Shown: positions 27,201 through 35,987, counted from the stretch's first letter. The stretch is 64,000 bases of DNA from Fredericiella sp963839515 (GCA_963839515.1 CAWIVN010000026.1:1-64000), one strand, 5' to 3'. The notes: generated by a model not told the origin, from the letters alone. Numbers and translations are program-made.

Positions 27201-30175
27201 TCGACGTTGACAAAGACAGGTGTAGATCGGGTGACGCCACAGGCGTCGGGGGTGTCATGGCCTCCGGCCGTGAAGGTCACAAAGTAGACGTCGTTGCCGG
27301 CCATTGCCGTCTCTCCGGCCGTGACCTGGTAGGTGACGGTAATCAGCGCCGTGTCGCTGTAGACGCCGACATTGTCGAAATCAACCACCAATGCGGGCAT
27401 CGTCGTCACCGTGACGTCGGCCGTGCGATCGATATCGTCGACGATCACGCGGACTGAACCGGCCACCACGTTAAGCGGGCCCACGGCGCCGCCGCGGTTG
27501 AGATCGTCGCGATAGGTCGTGCCGGTCCAGGTGATGCCATTCGTAATGCTGATGGCGGCCGTCTGCTGCGTCGGCGCCTTGCCGCACACGGCAACCTGGT
27601 CGCTTGTGACATGAAAATAGCCGCCGCTCCCGACGCCGGGCGCAGGGTCTTCCACATACAGGATGTGGGCGTCTGACCGGGCCAGGCACTCGGGGCAGGA
27701 TTGCGGACGCGCGGAGGCGCGGTTAATCTGCGGCGCGCCGTCGGCGCAGATCCCATTGGTCGGCAGCGTGGCCGTCACAAACAAGGTAATGGTGTAGAAA
27801 GGCGTGGTGGTGGGCGTAATCCACGTAGCGATAAAGCGATCGTCGCCCTCTTGCTGCGACGTGTCCGAGGTGCTGCGGACGATCGTCCCCGACTGGAAGA
27901 TCGCCGGCAGCGTATCGGTAATGTGGATGGGGCCGATGGCGGTGCTGATTGGGTTGCGGCCCCAGACCGTAACCGAATAGTAGACGGTGCCGCCGGGCGC
28001 AATCACGTTGGTGGAGGCGCGCTTTACGATGTCCAGGCTGGGAGCGAGCGCGCTCTGCAGCGCCACGTTAGCCTGCGTGCCCTTCTCGGGTGGGCCGGCC
28101 AGTGGACAGGCCTGGCGGAAGATCGGGCGCAGCACAAAGCTGCCGCTGTTCTGGGCACACACCTGGGCTGTAAAATTCACGCCGAGCGTGAAGGTGATGG
28201 TCTCGCCGCCGCGCAGCACGCCGCCGGCAGCGGTGTAGCTCAGCACATTGCCGGCCTGCACCCAGTCGGCGCTGTCAGGCACCAGAACGAACGAACCACT
28301 CTTTTCGACTGCCAGCGTCAGCTCACGCGCCGGGCCGCCGCTGTTGGTGACGGTCACGACCAGGCTGCGCTGTGGCTGGCCGCAGAACTGCAGGTCACGC
28401 AGCGGTTCCACCTCTACTGCTACTTCGGGATCTTCAAAAAGGTAGGACACGAAGGCATCAGCGTAGACGGGGTTGGTGACAAGCCCGGTGGCGTTGATGT
28501 TGCCGATCGACCAGGAGCCAAGTGCCACATTGCGCAGACCAGTGCAGGCGTTTACTGCGCCTGTCACCGTATAGAGCACCGACTGGTCCGGCTTGATCTC
28601 CGCAGTCGTCGTCGCGGGGGGCGTGATCGACAACAGGTGAATGCCGGAGTCGGGTGTGTCGTCAAACACGACGTCATAGACGCTGCCCAGGCCCGTGTTC
28701 TTGACCTGCACCGTCCAGGTAATGACATCGCCCAAACGGGCGCGTTGGACGTCGGGCAGCTTGACGATGGCCAGGTTGCCGCGGCCGGTGGCAACGTTCT
28801 CACGCGTGGTGTTGCAGACTTGCGGCAGGACTGTGCCGCTGCGCAGCGTGACGGACAGCGGCTGGCCGGATTTCGCCTCGCTGTTTGTGCCCAGGCGCAG
28901 CACGCCGGTGATCGTCGTACTGGGAGCCAGGCTGTTGGCAGGGAAGGGATCGGCTGCCGCAAGCACAAAAGGCTCGCCCGGCGGCGTATCGCCCATTGGT
29001 TGTGACAGGGCAAGCGCGCCAGATAGGCTGTGCTGCAAACTGGCGGAGGCATCCTTAAAGAAAAAGCCTGGGCTGGGATCGATCTCAAAGCTGACGTCGG
29101 TGGCCGTGGTCGTACCGGTGTTGCGGACCGTAAAGGTGTATACGTCGCCCGCCACGTTGCCAAAGCTGACCAGGTACGGGGGTGTGCGCAACTGCATAGG
29201 CAAGCGCACCGGCAGCGGGCACGAACTGGTGCTGATGGTGTCAACTGCACTGCACGCACTCACTTCGCCACTGATCGACAACGAGGTGGTGAGCGTTGGG
29301 TTGGGCAGACCACCGGGGGTAGCGCCAAGGCGATAGGTGACCGTCACGACATCGCCGGGCGGCAAGGTCTGCGACTCAGGGTTGGCTCTTACCACCACCT
29401 GCGCGAGCGCGCCGGGAGCGAGGTCGACCATGGGCTGCGCTACGGTGAGTGTGCCGCTCAGCTGGCTCTGGGCGGCGGCCGAATTGCCGGCAAAATAGAA
29501 ATTGCCCGGCGCCTGCAGCGTCAAGCTCAGCGGGCCGGTGGGAGTGAAATAGTCGGTGTTGCTGATGACGACGGTGAAGGTGTAGGGGATGGTGCTGTTA
29601 CCCTGGCTGACGGAGGCTGGTGCAGCGGTGGCGATGGCCAGGCCGGGCACGACACACATCCCGGCGCCGAACAGAGGCGCCCAAGGTCCTGGCCCAGATT
29701 GTTCGAGCGGTTGACCAGGACCGCCAAGGGCCGGGGCGGCGCTCCCAGAGTCAGTCGCCAGCCATGCCGGCGACAACGCGAGTTCGGCGGCAGACTTGTC
29801 ACCGGGCGAGGCCCACCAGGCGGGAGTCAGGTTGGCGGCCGCAATGGGAGCGGCCGATACAAGCCCAGAGGCCAGTGCCGCAGGAGGTGCCGAATCCGCC
29901 GCAGTAGAGGTGGATGGTTCCATGCCGCTGCGGTAGGGGGCGCGTGGCGGCGCTGCAGCAGGTGAGGTCACGGCGCGCGCAGCCCAATCCACCCGGTCAA
30001 ACGCGTTGGCCAAGGCAAGTTGGGGCTGGGTCAGCAAGGGCGTCACGGTGGAAAGCCACAGCGACAGCACCATAAGCAGGTGCAGCAGGTTGCGGGTCTG
30101 CTCGGCAGGGTGCAGGCGCGGGCTAGCGGCGGCGCCGATCGGCGCCCCGGCCACGGACAAGTACGGACGAGACAT
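24140..30175 (-). CDS. N-terminal third of a giant exported DUF11-type surface protein
   Basis: The gene starts at ATG 30175, fixed by GGAGGT eight bases upstream. The first residues are a long export signal whose hydrophobic core is LLHLLMVLSLWLSTVTPLL, followed by a Pro/Ala/Ser-rich segment. About 1,950 residues of tandem Ig-like beta modules follow, related to but more varied than DUF11, with repeated VTVTNSGG, TDTLP and ITWTVQVKNTG motifs. The last 39 residues of the frame are out of phase with the protein; the true continuation is the 12130-24234 frame. The gene lies 51 bases after a TlpA/SurA-like gene with no terminator between, so the two are probably co-transcribed. The protein may be anchored at the surface and serve adhesion or sheath formation. 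Confidence 0.85.
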   Translation of the reverse strand: MSRPYLSVAGAPIGAAASPRLHPAEQTRNLLHLLMVLSLWLSTVTPLLTQPQLALANAFDRVDWAARAVTSPAAAPPRAPYRSGMEPSTSTAADSAPPAALASGLVSAAPIAAANLTPAWWASPGDKSAAELALSPAWLATDSGSAAPALGGPGQPLEQSGPGPWAPLFGAGMCVVPGLAIATAAPASVSQGNSTIPYTFTVVISNTDYFTPTGPLSLTLQAPGNFYFAGNSAAAQSQLSGTLTVAQPMVDLAPGALAQVVVRANPESQTLPPGDVVTVTYRLGATPGGLPNPTLTTSLSISGEVSACSAVDTISTSSCPLPVRLPMQLRTPPYLVSFGNVAGDVYTFTVRNTGTTTATDVSFEIDPSPGFFFKDASASLQHSLSGALALSQPMGDTPPGEPFVLAAADPFPANSLAPSTTITGVLRLGTNSEAKSGQPLSVTLRSGTVLPQVCNTTRENVATGRGNLAIVKLPDVQRARLGDVITWTVQVKNTGLGSVYDVVFDDTPDSGIHLLSITPPATTTAEIKPDQSVLYTVTGAVNACTGLRNVALGSWSIGNINATGLVTNPVYADAFVSYLFEDPEVAVEVEPLRDLQFCGQPQRSLVVTVTNSGGPARELTLAVEKSGSFVLVPDSADWVQAGNVLSYTAAGGVLRGGETITFTLGVNFTAQVCAQNSGSFVLRPIFRQACPLAGPPEKGTQANVALQSALAPSLDIVKRASTNVIAPGGTVYYSVTVWGRNPISTAIGPIHITDTLPAIFQSGTIVRSTSDTSQQEGDDRFIATWITPTTTPFYTITLFVTATLPTNGICADGAPQINRASARPQSCPECLARSDAHILYVEDPAPGVGSGGYFHVTSDQVAVCGKAPTQQTAAISITNGITWTGTTYRDDLNRGGAVGPLNVVAGSVRVIVDDIDRTADVTVTTMPALVVDFDNVGVYSDTALITVTYQVTAGETAMAGNDVYFVTFTAGGHDTPDACGVTRSTPVFVNVERTTFSDLRVSPEILNACTTNNVVLTVDGDFPAQAVTNQIVVSFTADAADILTVTAPYLSLGGGFAGQPVTVTTATVDASQVVSFAFDSAFDLHEAGTIAFKLFRPCGITTTLNTLVRYTDGCGVTKTSQAAGGLTTRQSDLYLRSPEITYTLNSRYLDWQFAVRNAGDLSATNVLVTNTLPYGVHYRSDLRSGVDQSVLDAILVTTGTVNGGTLDEREVVSFTVPIFPPSSSIQFAASASVDTCNAGDSLWIRLTQPCGGIGNTCGGSQMARLGVQQGRGALLTSNTQQATIPLCSAGDVRLIVKNASARADLYDFFVREVLTDVTYVLGTAEVQLVRADGPASAFIPFTPTLVSPAVPAPPYRQTLQWDAAQMGDYDPAVRALLARRGPGDQLIIQFRVRTFCSATSPSVQASVAAVNACTTVFSSTEDSRAVEVGRPILGLQKQVRNASEGGTYAASVLAGRGDTLVWKVNVDNSSDVDVTALFVTDTLPAWFAVSDVYTEPTTSVPPILQWTIISGTGFSSPAPAQSSTTFWITGTVGAAACTDPKFNVVEASYGCSGADICPASVYTAQAAVATAPVLSLDAANATLDQCGAGPLLLTFANTGARTGAVVVTYTLPSGYQYAGLAAGTIPAPAAQPAPGAKGDLVFAYGEIDQQQVTNTLRISITRDLAAAGACLTSATVSARLGFADTCGVWKGNAVQDSGKLTVLRGDLAGFSHTPVSQTIVAGAAYTWTLTAPNTGSGPAHNFVVTQTLPAGLEYITATVGSSESTAATPTVATVGGNTVITWMAASLPAGETWRAVVSARPLAAQTAYSISAEVHAACDDGGCQQGALSTSFNAPLQAFGKQISHAKVSIGGPFVYTITADFYGSVPYTGTQLVDTLPQLGGRLVFSYTDIDIAAAGAGPWTADTATPGVLTFTTGGGTVNGPSSLTVRVSGLISNEITARQGNIFINSLLLENYIDGQYYYYTDTVSADRQGAQPGHPQGGGAGSRCARRLDGYLYPDRHPCDRERCHCL

Positions 30176-30226
30176 TGCCTTTACCTCCAACCTGCTGCGG
30201 CGGCGGACAGGTGTGATGTGTAGCTG

Positions 30227-31390
30227 CTAATGGGCGTCGAGCAGTTGCTCGACATATTGGGTTAATTCTTGTTCGGACATGGCGCCGATCTTGTGGACGA
30301 CGATGCGCCCGCCGGCGTCGAGGAAATAGGTGGTTGGATAGCCTTCAACTGCATAGGCAGCGGCGCCCTGACCATCGGAGTCCAGCAGGATGGGGTAAGG
30401 GATCGCATGTTGCGCAACGTAGGCGGCAGCGACGTCAGGCTTCTCCGCTACATCGATACCGATAAATTGAACGTTGTCCTGTGCGTAACGTGCCGCGCCT
30501 GCCACCATGATGGGCGTTTGGCGGAGGCAGTACGGGCACCAGGTGGTCCAGAAGCTCAGAACGGTGGGCTTTCCGAGCAAGTCCGCGAAAGCCGTCTTGT
30601 GGCGGCTGTCTGCCAGCGTCTGGAGTTCAAACAGGGGCGCTAACTGCCCAACGACGACGCCGCGCTTTTCATCCTTGACAACGGCCGGGGGTGATTCGAC
30701 GCCAGGTGGCGCGGTTACTGCCGACGTGAGAGCGATCAATGCAGTGGCGATGACGGGGGACGTAATGGATGTGGCGACGGTGAGCGGGTCGCCCAAGTGA
30801 ATCCGGGCAGCAGCCTGTAGAGCGGCAACATACGCGTCGACTGTCGTTCCCTTACTCATCGCCGCCTCGTGCGCGAATTGGTCTACCAAAACCAATTCGG
30901 CCAGGTAGGCTTGAAACTGCGCGGGGTCGATCGCGTACGATTTTAGAATTTCGTCCAAATCGGCCTGGGTCTTGCCATTGGCAGCGAGCAACTCGGCCAG
31001 GCGCGGCGGGGCGTCACCAGGTTCGGCGTGGGCCTTGGCCGCCTCGCGCATGACGAGGCGGTGGTTGACCATTTGTTGCAGGAGTTGGGCAGGCGCGGCC
31101 GGGTCTATGCCCAGCAAAGTTGACATAGCCAGGTCGATCGCCTGAACACGCTCAAACTCGGCGCGCAAAATCAACTCGTTGTCTACCAATGCCACGTAAC
31201 CAGCGGTGCGCGGTGCAGAGGAGGGCGGCTGCGCAACAGCAGGTTGAGCAGCGGCCGGCGTGTACGTCGACCGTTGCACAGGCAGCGGCTGCGCATCAGG
31301 CTCGACCGATGTATGTGCGCTGCTCTTGACGCCTAACAGCAGCACGAGGGCCAATCCGACAGCAATAATGGGGATAAAGAGGAGTCGCAT
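30227..31390 (-). CDS. Membrane-anchored SurA-like/TlpA thioredoxin fusion protein
   Basis: A 387-residue extracytoplasmic protein. Residues 1-22 are an N-terminal membrane anchor (MRLLFIPIIAVGLALVLLLG). A Pro/Ala spacer comes next, then a helical domain like the SurA N-terminal chaperone domain (ALVDNELILRAEFERVQAID, then MVNHRLVMREAAKAH). A hydrophobic stretch precedes a TlpA/ResA-type thioredoxin domain with the redox motif WCPYC and the cis-Pro segment EGYPTTYF. Such proteins assist folding and reduce or form disulfides outside the membrane. An upstream frame extension to 31576 is rejected because it would run through the pst terminator. The gene directly precedes the giant cysteine-paired surface protein, suggesting a dedicated folding helper. 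Confidence 0.8.
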   Translation of the reverse strand: MRLLFIPIIAVGLALVLLLGVKSSAHTSVEPDAQPLPVQRSTYTPAAAQPAVAQPPSSAPRTAGYVALVDNELILRAEFERVQAIDLAMSTLLGIDPAAPAQLLQQMVNHRLVMREAAKAHAEPGDAPPRLAELLAANGKTQADLDEILKSYAIDPAQFQAYLAELVLVDQFAHEAAMSKGTTVDAYVAALQAAARIHLGDPLTVATSITSPVIATALIALTSAVTAPPGVESPPAVVKDEKRGVVVGQLAPLFELQTLADSRHKTAFADLLGKPTVLSFWTTWCPYCLRQTPIMVAGAARYAQDNVQFIGIDVAEKPDVAAAYVAQHAIPYPILLDSDGQGAAAYAVEGYPTTYFLDAGGRIVVHKIGAMSEQELTQYVEQLLDAH

Positions 31391-31539
31391 GGATGGCAAG
31401 GATACCGATGGCTTTCGTTTGATTCTGCTTACGTTCTGACGGCGGGTTCGGATGAGATCGCCGAATTCTGTCTTTAACGTAAGTTTATCAGCAATAGAGT
31501 GCCGGCCATGTACGACAAACGATGTACTTTTTAACGAAC

Positions 31540-31574
31540 AAAAAGAGGCTATCACCTTACAAAGTGACAGCCTC
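31540..31574 (-). terminator. Rho-independent terminator of the pst operon
   Basis: On the minus strand GAGGCTGTCAC and GTGATAGCCTC form an 11-bp stem (one G-T pair) around an 8-base loop, followed at once by TTTTTG. It lies 60 bases after the pstB stop and ends the phosphate operon before the TlpA-like gene. Confidence 0.85.
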
Positions 31575-31634
31575 ACAGGGCAGAAGAGTCTATGCGCCAG
31601 ACGCGGAGTGGGTTTGGGGGATGTACAGGGTCGA

Positions 31635-32435
31635 TCAGCCGAAGCGGCCAGTGATGTAGTCTTCGGTGCGCTTTTCCTTGGGCATGGTAAAGATCTGCTT
31701 TGAAGTGGCGTATTCTACGAGGTGGCCGGTGCGGGTGTCGTCTACCATGAAGAAGGCGGTGTAGTCGGCCACGCGTGCGGCCTGCTGCATGTTGTGGGTG
31801 ACGATGATGATCGTGTACCTCTGCACCAGCTCGCGCATCAATTCCTCGATTGCCAGCGTGGCGATCGGGTCGAGCGCCGAGCAGGGCTCGTCCATGAGGA
31901 TGATGTCGGGACGGACGGCGATGGCGCGGGCGATGCAGAGACGCTGCTGCTGGCCGCCGGAGAGCGAGTAGCCGCTCTGCTTGAGCTTATCCTTCACCTC
32001 ATCCCACAAGGCGGCCCCGCGCAGCGACTCTTCGACCAGCTGGTCCATGTCGCCCTTGTAGCCGTTGATGCGTGCGCCCCAGGCGATGTTTTCGTAGATG
32101 CTCTTGGGAAAGGGGTTGGGCTTTTGGAAGACCATGCCAACGCGGCGGCGCACCTCGACGGGGTCGACGTCGGGGTGATAGATATCCTGCCCATGAAACA
32201 GGATTTTGCCTTCGGTGCGCGCGATCGGCACGAGATCATTCATGCGGTTAAAGGCGCGCAGCACCGTGCTCTTGCCGCAGCCGGAAGGGCCGATCAAGGC
32301 CGTGATCTTCTGGCGCTCTATGCCCAAGTTGATGTCGCGCACGGCGCGGAACTTACCGTAGTAGACGTTCAAGTCCACCGTGCGAATGGCGTATTTCTGG
32401 TCTGCGGCCGTCATGGCGCCGTTTTGGGTACTCAT
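31635..32435 (-). CDS. pstB: Phosphate ABC transporter ATP-binding protein PstB
   Basis: A 266-residue ABC ATPase that powers high-affinity phosphate import through PstCA. Walker A is GPSGCGKST, the signature is LSGGQQQRLCIARAI, Walker B is IILMDEP, and the H-loop is IIIVTHNMQQAARVADYTAF. Length and motifs are typical of PstB, including FQKPNPFPKSIYENI after the Q-loop. Start ATG 32435 lies two bases after the pstA stop. A longer upstream frame that overlaps pstA in another phase is not coding. It is the last gene of the operon and is followed by a strong terminator. No phoU follows, which is unusual for pst operons. Confidence 0.95.
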   Translation of the reverse strand: MSTQNGAMTAADQKYAIRTVDLNVYYGKFRAVRDINLGIERQKITALIGPSGCGKSTVLRAFNRMNDLVPIARTEGKILFHGQDIYHPDVDPVEVRRRVGMVFQKPNPFPKSIYENIAWGARINGYKGDMDQLVEESLRGAALWDEVKDKLKQSGYSLSGGQQQRLCIARAIAVRPDIILMDEPCSALDPIATLAIEELMRELVQRYTIIIVTHNMQQAARVADYTAFFMVDDTRTGHLVEYATSKQIFTMPKEKRTEDYITGRFG

Positions 32436-32437
32436 AC

Positions 32438-33718
32438 TTAAACTCTCCGCGAATAGCGATTGCGCAGCAAGATGGCCGTAGCGTTCACAAGGATCAGCAG
32501 CACCAGCAGCACGATGATGGCGGCCGCCGCCAGGTGCTGAAATTCCTGCTGCGGCCGCGAGGTCCACTGGTAGATCTGCGCCGGCAAGGTCGTGTACTTG
32601 GAAAACATGCTGTCTGGGTTGACGACGATATAGGTCGAAACGCCGACGACGAGCAGGGGAGCCGTTTCGCCAAAGGCGCGCGAGACGGCGAGGATGACGC
32701 CGGTCAAGATGCCGGGCAAGGCAGCGGGCAGCACGTGATGCCAGGTCGTCTGCCAGCGCGTGGCGCCCAGGCCGTAGGAGCCTTCCCGCGTGGCGCGCGG
32801 CACGGCGCGGATAGCCTCGCGGGCATTGATGATGACCAGCGGCAAAATGAGAATGCCGAGCGTCAGGCCGGCCGAGAGAATGGTGCGGCCGTTGGCAGTC
32901 GTCGGATCGGCGAAGCCAAAGGCAACGCCGCTGGTGATAGCGCCCAAGAAACGTACGAAGACGGCCAGCCCCAACATACCGTAGATAATCGACGGCACGC
33001 CCGCCAGGTTGTTGATGTTGGTTTCGATCAGCTGGTCGATGCGGCTTTGGCCGGTGTTGTACTCTTCCAGATAGATGGCAGATGCCGTGCCGAGCGGGAT
33101 GGCGACGAGAAAGGCCAGCAGTGTCACCCACAACGAGCCCAAAATGGCAGTGGCGATACCGGCCTTGAGCGGGTCGGAAGACTGCGGGCTGGTGATAAAA
33201 TTCCAGTTGACCCAACTGCGGAACTGCAGATCCACATTGCCGGGGATCTTGGCAGCTTCGGCTTGCACCTTGCCCCGGTTGAAGAGAGAGTCGAACAATG
33301 TCCAGCTTTCCGCAACCTCAGGCTTGAGCACTTCGGCTTCGACCAGCTGCAGCAACTGCGCCTGCGTACGCTCGGCGAACGGCTGCTCCGCCTCGAGGGC
33401 ACGGACCCGCCCGCCCCGCATATTGTCGGTGAGGATCGTGACCAGGGTAGAGGCAGGCTGTGCGGCCATGTCGCCGGCGGTGCCGGCCAGCAGTGACGCA
33501 GGATCCACCTTGTATTTAAGCGCTACATAGCCAAAGGCATTGTTGGAAATGTTCGCCAGCAGCGCCACCAGGCAGAGGACGCCGATCAGGGTGGCGCCAA
33601 AGTACATACCGTGCCAGAAGCGACCCGCCCCCTGGCGTCGCTTTACAAACGAGTCGTACTCCGCCCCCTCTGGGTAGGCTCCTGTCCCTAAACGTTGTTT
33701 GCGTACATCCTGCGCCAT
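32438..33718 (-). CDS. pstA: Phosphate ABC transporter permease PstA
   Basis: Inner-membrane permease subunit of the phosphate importer, 426 residues against about 290 in well-known PstA. The extra length is a non-membrane segment of roughly 120 residues between the first helix (FWHGMYFGATLIGVLCLVAL) and the conserved permease core, which starts near AGIATAILGSLWVTLLAFLV. Such extended loops are known in some PstA proteins. The EAA-type loop AVPRATREGSYGLGATRWQT contacts PstB. Start ATG 33718 lies one base after the pstC stop and its own stop lies two bases before pstB, so the three transporter genes are tightly coupled. Confidence 0.92.
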   Translation of the reverse strand: MAQDVRKQRLGTGAYPEGAEYDSFVKRRQGAGRFWHGMYFGATLIGVLCLVALLANISNNAFGYVALKYKVDPASLLAGTAGDMAAQPASTLVTILTDNMRGGRVRALEAEQPFAERTQAQLLQLVEAEVLKPEVAESWTLFDSLFNRGKVQAEAAKIPGNVDLQFRSWVNWNFITSPQSSDPLKAGIATAILGSLWVTLLAFLVAIPLGTASAIYLEEYNTGQSRIDQLIETNINNLAGVPSIIYGMLGLAVFVRFLGAITSGVAFGFADPTTANGRTILSAGLTLGILILPLVIINAREAIRAVPRATREGSYGLGATRWQTTWHHVLPAALPGILTGVILAVSRAFGETAPLLVVGVSTYIVVNPDSMFSKYTTLPAQIYQWTSRPQQEFQHLAAAAIIVLLVLLILVNATAILLRNRYSRRV

Positions 33719-33719
33719 A

Positions 33720-34751
33720 TTAGTACTCCTGCCGGAAACGCCGCACGACCCAACGGCTGATCAGGTTGAGCAGAAGCGTCATGATGAAAAGCATCAAGGC
33801 GATGGCAAAGATGCTGTCATATTCGATGGATTCGTAGCTGATATCGCCGCCGCTGATGCGCACGATGTGACCGGTCATTGTCTCGGCCGCCTTGAGCGGG
33901 TTCAAGAAATTGAGATGGGTCGTTGCGTCCTGCCAACTGGTAAAGTTGCGCGGGCCGGAGCCAGCGGCGATGGCGACGACCATCGTCTCGCCCACGGCAC
34001 GTGACATGGCGACGATGGCAGCGGCGGCCAGCCCAGAAACAGCGGCGGGCACGACGATGCGCACTGCCGTCTCCAGTTTTGTAGCACCCATGCCATAGGC
34101 GCCTTCACGCAGAGCATGCGGCACGGCGCTCAAGGCATCCTCGCTCATCGAACTGACCAGAGGAATGATGAGGATGCCGATTACGATGCCGGCGGACAGG
34201 ACATTAAAGACCTCGACGTTGTTTTTGCCCAAGATTGACTGGATCAGCGGGGTCATAAAGCCAAGCGCAAAAAAACCAAATACGACGGTGGGGATGCCGG
34301 CCAGGATCTCAAGGATTGGCTTCAATATGCCACGCGCTTTGGGCGACGCGTACTCGCTCAAATAGATCGCGATCATCAGGCCCAGTGGCATCGCTACGGC
34401 TAAACCGATAATACTCGTCAATATGGTGGCGTTCAGCAATGGGAAAATGCCGAACTGATTAATCTGCGGCTGCCAGGCGGTCCCGGTGAAGAAGCTCCAC
34501 AGGCTGACTTCAGGCCGCATGAAGAAGACCCAGGCATCATAGAGAAGTACCAAGACAATGCCAGCCGTAATAAAGATGGATACAGCGCCCGAAATACGCA
34601 GGAAAAATTGGATCGCCGACTCACCAGGGCGCGCTTTTTTGCGCAGGTCAGGGCTGATTTCGCCTCGGCTGACTCCTAGCCCGGACGGCGAGACGGGCGC
34701 TGAGGCGGGCAGTGAAGTAACCAATCGGGGCTGACTCATGTCTTGTTCCAT
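33720..34751 (-). CDS. pstC: Phosphate ABC transporter permease PstC
   Basis: A 343-residue membrane subunit that pairs with PstA. After a soluble N-terminal segment of about 45 residues, the first helix is FLRISGAVSIFITAGIVLVL. Five further helices follow, with the coupling loop AVPHALREGAYGMGATKLET and the PstC-typical segment AGIPTVVFGFFALGF. Start ATG 34751 is preceded by AGGAGGAG. A second in-frame Met four residues in (MSQPRL) is possible. It sits after pstS with a hairpin in the 104-base gap, which would let the binding protein be made in excess. Confidence 0.93.
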   Translation of the reverse strand: MEQDMSQPRLVTSLPASAPVSPSGLGVSRGEISPDLRKKARPGESAIQFFLRISGAVSIFITAGIVLVLLYDAWVFFMRPEVSLWSFFTGTAWQPQINQFGIFPLLNATILTSIIGLAVAMPLGLMIAIYLSEYASPKARGILKPILEILAGIPTVVFGFFALGFMTPLIQSILGKNNVEVFNVLSAGIVIGILIIPLVSSMSEDALSAVPHALREGAYGMGATKLETAVRIVVPAAVSGLAAAAIVAMSRAVGETMVVAIAAGSGPRNFTSWQDATTHLNFLNPLKAAETMTGHIVRISGGDISYESIEYDSIFAIALMLFIMTLLLNLISRWVVRRFRQEY

Positions 34752-34797
34752 TCGTCTCCTCCTAGCAAAGGAGATTCCACACCTTTATACACAGGTA

Positions 34798-34819
34798 GGA
34801 AGGGGCGTTGGCCCCTTCC
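34798..34819 (-). promoter_or_regulatory. Intercistronic hairpin between pstS and pstC
   Basis: GGAAGGGGC (34798-34806) and GCCCCTTCC (34811-34819) form a 9-bp GC-rich stem with a 4-base loop. There is no following T-run on the minus strand. It may act as an mRNA-stabilising or attenuating hairpin that raises pstS over the transporter genes. Confidence 0.55.
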
Positions 34820-34855
34820 CATATATCTGCCACTCTCGCAGTTCACTTGTGCAGC

Positions 34856-35983
34856 CTACTGCCCGGTGGCGGTAAGCCAGCCTTGCTTGGCGGTGTTGAG
34901 AGCATCCTCGGCGGCAGGGAAGTAGCCTACGCCGGTGATCTCGTCGTTAACGTTGCTCAGGAAGTAGTTGATGAAAGCAGCCACCTGCGGCTTGCTCGCC
35001 ATCACCTTGGCATCCGAGTAGACGAACAGCGGGCGGGCCAGCGGGTACTCGCCGGCGTTGACCGTCTCGGCCGACGGTGCAATCCCGTTGATAGCCAGGT
35101 CGCGCAGTTTGCCGGCGTTCTCCTCGAAGTAGGCGAAGCCGAAGTAGCCGATGGCGTTCTTGTCGCCTTCCACGCCCTGCACCAGCACGTTGTCATCCTC
35201 CGACAGCTGCAGGTTGCCGGCGCCCAGCAGCATCTGCTCGCCCTTGCCCTTGTCGGCCGCCGCATCCTTCACGTACATCTTGTCCATCAAGGCCTCGACA
35301 AAGTAGTCAAACGTGCCCGAGTCCGTGCCGGGGCTGAAGCGCTTGATCGGTTCCGCAGGCCAGGCCGGGTTCACATCCGACCAGTTTGTGAACTCGCTCG
35401 AAAACAGCTTTGCCAGTTCCTCCGTCGTCACGCCCTCTTCGCCGATCCACGTATTCTCAGGGTTCACCACTACCGCCAAGGCGTCGGTGCCGACGCGGAA
35501 CTCGATCGGCGTGCGCCCAATTGCCGCACAGTTAGCGATCTCTTCTTCCTTGATCGGCCGGCTGGCATTCGCAATGTCTGTCTCGCCAGCTTTGCAGAAA
35601 CGCTCGAAACCGCCGCCCGTGCCCACGCTGTCGATCGTGATGTTGCCGGCATAGCCGTCCTCTGTAAACAGCTCGGCCATGCGCTCGGCCAACGGATAAA
35701 CCGTCGAGCTGCCGGCGGCGATGATGTCGCCCGTTACCGTCAGGGGATCCACCGCAGGCAATTCCGCCGCACCAGTTGCGGCAGCCGCTTCGGTTGCTGT
35801 GGCTTCGCCAGTAGCTTCTGCCGTCGCTTCGGTTCCCGTCGCTTCGGTTGCCGTCGCTTCGGCAGCAGCCTCAGTGGCTGTGGCTTCAGCTGCAGGGGCA
35901 GCTGGTGCAGCCGCCGGGGCCCCGCAAGCAGCTACGACGAGCAGTGCTGCCATGAGCAACGAGGCGATGATTGCTTTTCGCAT
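34856..35983 (-). CDS. pstS: Phosphate-binding lipoprotein PstS
   Basis: A 375-residue solute-binding lipoprotein that captures phosphate outside the membrane for PstCAB. The lipobox is LVVAAC at residues 15-20, followed by a spacer of Ala/Thr/Glu repeats (ATEATGTEATAEATGEAT). The binding domain begins VTGDIIAAGSSTVYPLAERM, where GSSTVYP forms part of the phosphate pocket. IDSVGTGGGFERFC and FSPGTDSGTFDYF supply the other conserved phosphate-contact loops. The ribosome site AAGGAG lies about ten bases before ATG 35983 and falls inside an 11-bp inverted repeat. An array of TTAACA-like boxes lies about 90-130 bases upstream. Confidence 0.95.
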   Translation of the reverse strand: MRKAIIASLLMAALLVVAACGAPAAAPAAPAAEATATEAAAEATATEATGTEATAEATGEATATEAAAATGAAELPAVDPLTVTGDIIAAGSSTVYPLAERMAELFTEDGYAGNITIDSVGTGGGFERFCKAGETDIANASRPIKEEEIANCAAIGRTPIEFRVGTDALAVVVNPENTWIGEEGVTTEELAKLFSSEFTNWSDVNPAWPAEPIKRFSPGTDSGTFDYFVEALMDKMYVKDAAADKGKGEQMLLGAGNLQLSEDDNVLVQGVEGDKNAIGYFGFAYFEENAGKLRDLAINGIAPSAETVNAGEYPLARPLFVYSDAKVMASKPQVAAFINYFLSNVNDEITGVGYFPAAEDALNTAKQGWLTATGQ

Positions 35984-35987
35984 ATCG

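Noticed and set aside
31391..31576. N-terminal extension of the TlpA-like protein
   Set aside because: It would translate through the pst terminator, and the membrane anchor begins at the internal Met at 31390.
32436..33215. N-terminal extension of the pstB frame over pstA
   Set aside because: The extension is in a different phase from the clearly coding pstA, and PstB homology begins at MSTQNG near 32435.
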